From positions 1 to 7,318 of the forward strand of contig JAKBCX010000070.1 of assembly GCA_021807465.1 (NCBI GenBank): a DNA stretch of 7,318 nt, read 5' to 3'. Below, one piece after another: positions 5,911 to 7,318 of this stretch; positions within the stretch are counted from its first letter, which is position 1, and each line of letters opens with the position of its first letter. This stretch comes from Pseudomonadota bacterium. GTDB taxonomy: Bacteria > Pseudomonadota > Alphaproteobacteria > Acetobacterales > Acetobacteraceae. The notes under the pieces were generated by a model. That model saw nothing but the letters and a program-made list of their open reading frames with translations. It had not been told where the DNA came from and did not search any database. The position numbers and the translations under genes were made by a program.

Positions 5911-6804
5911 ATGACCTTGGAACAATTACGAATTTTTGTGGCTGTGGCGGAACGGGAGCATGTAACCCGCGCGGCGGAGGCGTTGCACCTTACCCAAGCG
6001 GCAGCCTCGGCGGCGGTGGCGGCGCTGGAGGCGCAGCACGGGGTGAAATTGTTCGACCGGGTGGGGCGCAATGTGGCGCTGACCAATGCGGGGCGGCAAT
6101 TTTTGCCCGAGGCGCGGGAACTGCTGGTGCGCGCGGTGGCCACCGAGGCGGCGCTGGCGGATTTTGCCGGTTTGCAGCGCGGGCGGCTGAGTGTTTACGC
6201 CAGCCAGACAATTGCCAGCTATTTTCTGCCGCCCGTAATGGCGCGGGTTCGTAAGGAATATCCGGGGCTGCTGGTGGAGTTGGGTATTGGCAACACGGCG
6301 CAGGTGGCGGCGGCGCTGCGCGAGGGCGTGGCGGAGCTGGGCTTTGTGGAAGGACCGCTGACGGCGGCGGATTTGGTGGTGGAGGAAGTGGCCGGCGAGC
6401 GCATGGCGGTGGTGGTGCCGCCGGGGCACAGCTGGGCCAAGGGCGGGGCGCTGACGCCGGCGGATTTGCGGCGGGCGGAATGGGTGTTCCGCGAGGAAGG
6501 CTCGGGCACGCGGGAGGCGTTTTTGGCGGCTTTGGCGGGGCTGGGTGTTAGGGCGGAGGATTTGAATATTGTGCTGACCATGCCTTCTAACGAGGCGGTG
6601 CGCGAGGCGGTGGCGGCAGGTGGCGGGGTTGCTTGCCTCTCGCCGCTTGTGTGCTGGCGGGCGCTTGCGGCGGGGGCGTTGCGCAAGGCGAATTTGCTGC
6701 TGCCGCCACGGCAATTTAACGCGGTGCGGCAAACGGGGCGGTATGTGAGCCAGGCGGCGCAGATGTTTCTGGCCGCGGTGCGGCAGTACCGGCCGGAGGT
6801 TTAA
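5911..6804 (+). CDS. LysR-family transcriptional regulator, YeiE/CysB-like branch
   Basis: A 297-residue LysR regulator of normal length. The N-terminal winged helix-turn-helix spans about 2-61, with the recognition segment TRAAEALHLTQAAASAAVAALE-like at 19-40. LFDR is at 47-50 and the linker helix is at about 62-88. The effector domain begins at LSVYASQTIASYFLPP (93-108). It includes REEGSGTRE (194-202), the anion-contacting loop shared by YeiE, CbbR and CysB-like regulators, and ends at RPEV. YeiE in Cronobacter has been described as sulfite-binding. With an SSU1-like transporter divergent from it, sulfite or another small anion is a reasonable effector guess, but it is inference. No ribosome site precedes ATG 5911. 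It probably represses itself and activates the transporter through the T-N11-A box. The GntR gene follows after 2 bases. Confidence 0.9.
   Translation: MTLEQLRIFVAVAEREHVTRAAEALHLTQAAASAAVAALEAQHGVKLFDRVGRNVALTNAGRQFLPEARELLVRAVATEAALADFAGLQRGRLSVYASQTIASYFLPPVMARVRKEYPGLLVELGIGNTAQVAAALREGVAELGFVEGPLTAADLVVEEVAGERMAVVVPPGHSWAKGGALTPADLRRAEWVFREEGSGTREAFLAALAGLGVRAEDLNIVLTMPSNEAVREAVAAGGGVACLSPLVCWRALAAGALRKANLLLPPRQFNAVRQTGRYVSQAAQMFLAAVRQYRPEV
6795..6800 (+). promoter_or_regulatory. Strong Shine-Dalgarno site for the GntR gene, inside the LysR 3' end
   Basis: GGAGGT lies 6 bases before ATG 6807 and overlaps the last codons of the LysR gene. It fixes the start of the downstream gene and supports co-transcription with the LysR gene, since no room exists for a separate promoter in the 2-base gap. 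Confidence 0.7.
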
Positions 6805-6806
6805 CC

Positions 6807-7318
6807 ATGGCCAAGCGGGAGCCACGCCAGAATTTGGTGCAGGCCACGGCGGAGCGGTTGCGCCGGATGGTGCTGGCCAAGCCGCCAGGGGTGCAGATTG
6901 GCGCGCTGCGCGAGCTGGCCGCCGAACTGGGCGTGGGCGTGGTGACGGTGCAGCAGGTGGCGCGCGTTTTGGAGCATGAAGGGCTGCTGGTGGCGCGGCG
7001 CGGGCCGGGCGGCGGCTATTACGGCGCGCGGCCCGACGATGCCGCGCTGGAGCGCGCCTTTGCCGCGTGGCTGGCCGTGCATGGCTCGGGCAACCACGAG
7101 ATTTTGGAGATGCGCACGCTGCTGGAGACCGAACTGATAGCAGGTGCCGCGCTTTGCACGGATGAAGCACTTCACAAGGAAGTACGCAAATTGGCGGCGG
7201 AGATTGAGCATTGCGATACGCCAGAGCAACGCATTGCGTTTGAAGAACGGTTGAATGATTTGATGTTCCGTATGACGAGGCGCCCGCTGGTGGAATTGCT
7301 CTCGCGCGTGACCCTGCG
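6807..7318 (+). CDS. GntR-family regulator with FCD (FadR-like) domain, C-terminus cut by window edge
   Basis: About 170 residues are visible and the frame stays open to the last base. The N-terminal winged helix-turn-helix spans about 8-73. It shows the GntR pattern LRELAAELGVGVVTVQQVARVLEHEGL-like (34-60) and the wing RRGPGGGYYG (64-73). An all-helical FCD ligand domain starts near 98 with EILEMRTLLETELIAGAA. FadR-like regulators bind organic acids or acyl compounds, often with a metal held by Asp and His residues. At the first metal site, where the family usually has D-x-x-F-H, this protein reads E-E-R-L-N (E146 and N150), so metal binding may be altered. The start is ATG 6807 with a strong GGAGGT. 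It is 2 bases after the LysR stop, so an operon is likely. Its targets may lie to the right of the window. Confidence 0.85.
   Translation, partial: MAKREPRQNLVQATAERLRRMVLAKPPGVQIGALRELAAELGVGVVTVQQVARVLEHEGLLVARRGPGGGYYGARPDDAALERAFAAWLAVHGSGNHEILEMRTLLETELIAGAALCTDEALHKEVRKLAAEIEHCDTPEQRIAFEERLNDLMFRMTRRPLVELLSRVTL

Noticed and set aside
5926..7170. 414-residue open frame on the minus strand across the LysR and GntR genes
   Set aside because: Arg/Pro/His-rich composition without motifs, spanning two well-supported plus-strand regulators; a shadow of high GC at third codon positions.

Overview
The window is gene-dense, GC-rich DNA, apart from one AT-rich divergent promoter near 5809-5910. 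It looks like a proteobacterial chromosome. I lean to an alphaproteobacterium of the Acetobacteraceae type because of the composition and protein style, but nothing here proves taxonomy. It holds eight protein genes, two of them cut by the window edges. I saw no rRNA, tRNA, CRISPR array, transposase or insertion sequence.

Left half (1-4625). A partial PlsC-type acyltransferase (+) converges on a minus-strand pair, a flavin-dependent halogenase-like oxidoreductase followed by a family 2 glycosyltransferase, joined by a GTGA stop/start overlap. Across an 82-base divergent promoter containing a perfect 14-base palindrome lies a CPA2-type cation:proton antiporter (+). It converges, with a 12-base gap, on a chorismatase of the XanB2/FkbO/Hyg5 family (-). 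Chorismatase, halogenase-like flavoprotein, glycosyltransferase and acyltransferase together form the accessory set known from xanthomonadin and related aryl-polyene pigment clusters. There, chorismate-derived hydroxybenzoate primes a type II polyketide-like polyene that is decorated and attached to lipid or sugar. I infer that this is one end of such a cluster, with the ketosynthase, ACP and other core genes beyond the left edge. No core polyene synthase gene is visible here.

Right half (4714-7318). A TDT (TehA/SLAC1/SSU1) family membrane transporter (-) is divergent from a LysR-type regulator (+). A perfect TTATT-N11-AATAA LysR box lies between them. The LysR resembles the YeiE/CysB-like branch with a GSGTR motif, so a sulfite or other small-anion sensing and export module is a reasonable hypothesis. 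A GntR/FadR-like (FCD) regulator, cut by the right edge, starts 2 bases after the LysR stop behind a strong Shine-Dalgarno sequence, so the two are probably co-transcribed. Between the transporter and the chorismatase, both on the minus strand, the 88-base gap holds a long hairpin with perfect 11-bp outer arms. It probably insulates the two halves or attenuates read-through.

Intergenic space is otherwise minimal and no gene-free stretch exceeds about 105 bases.
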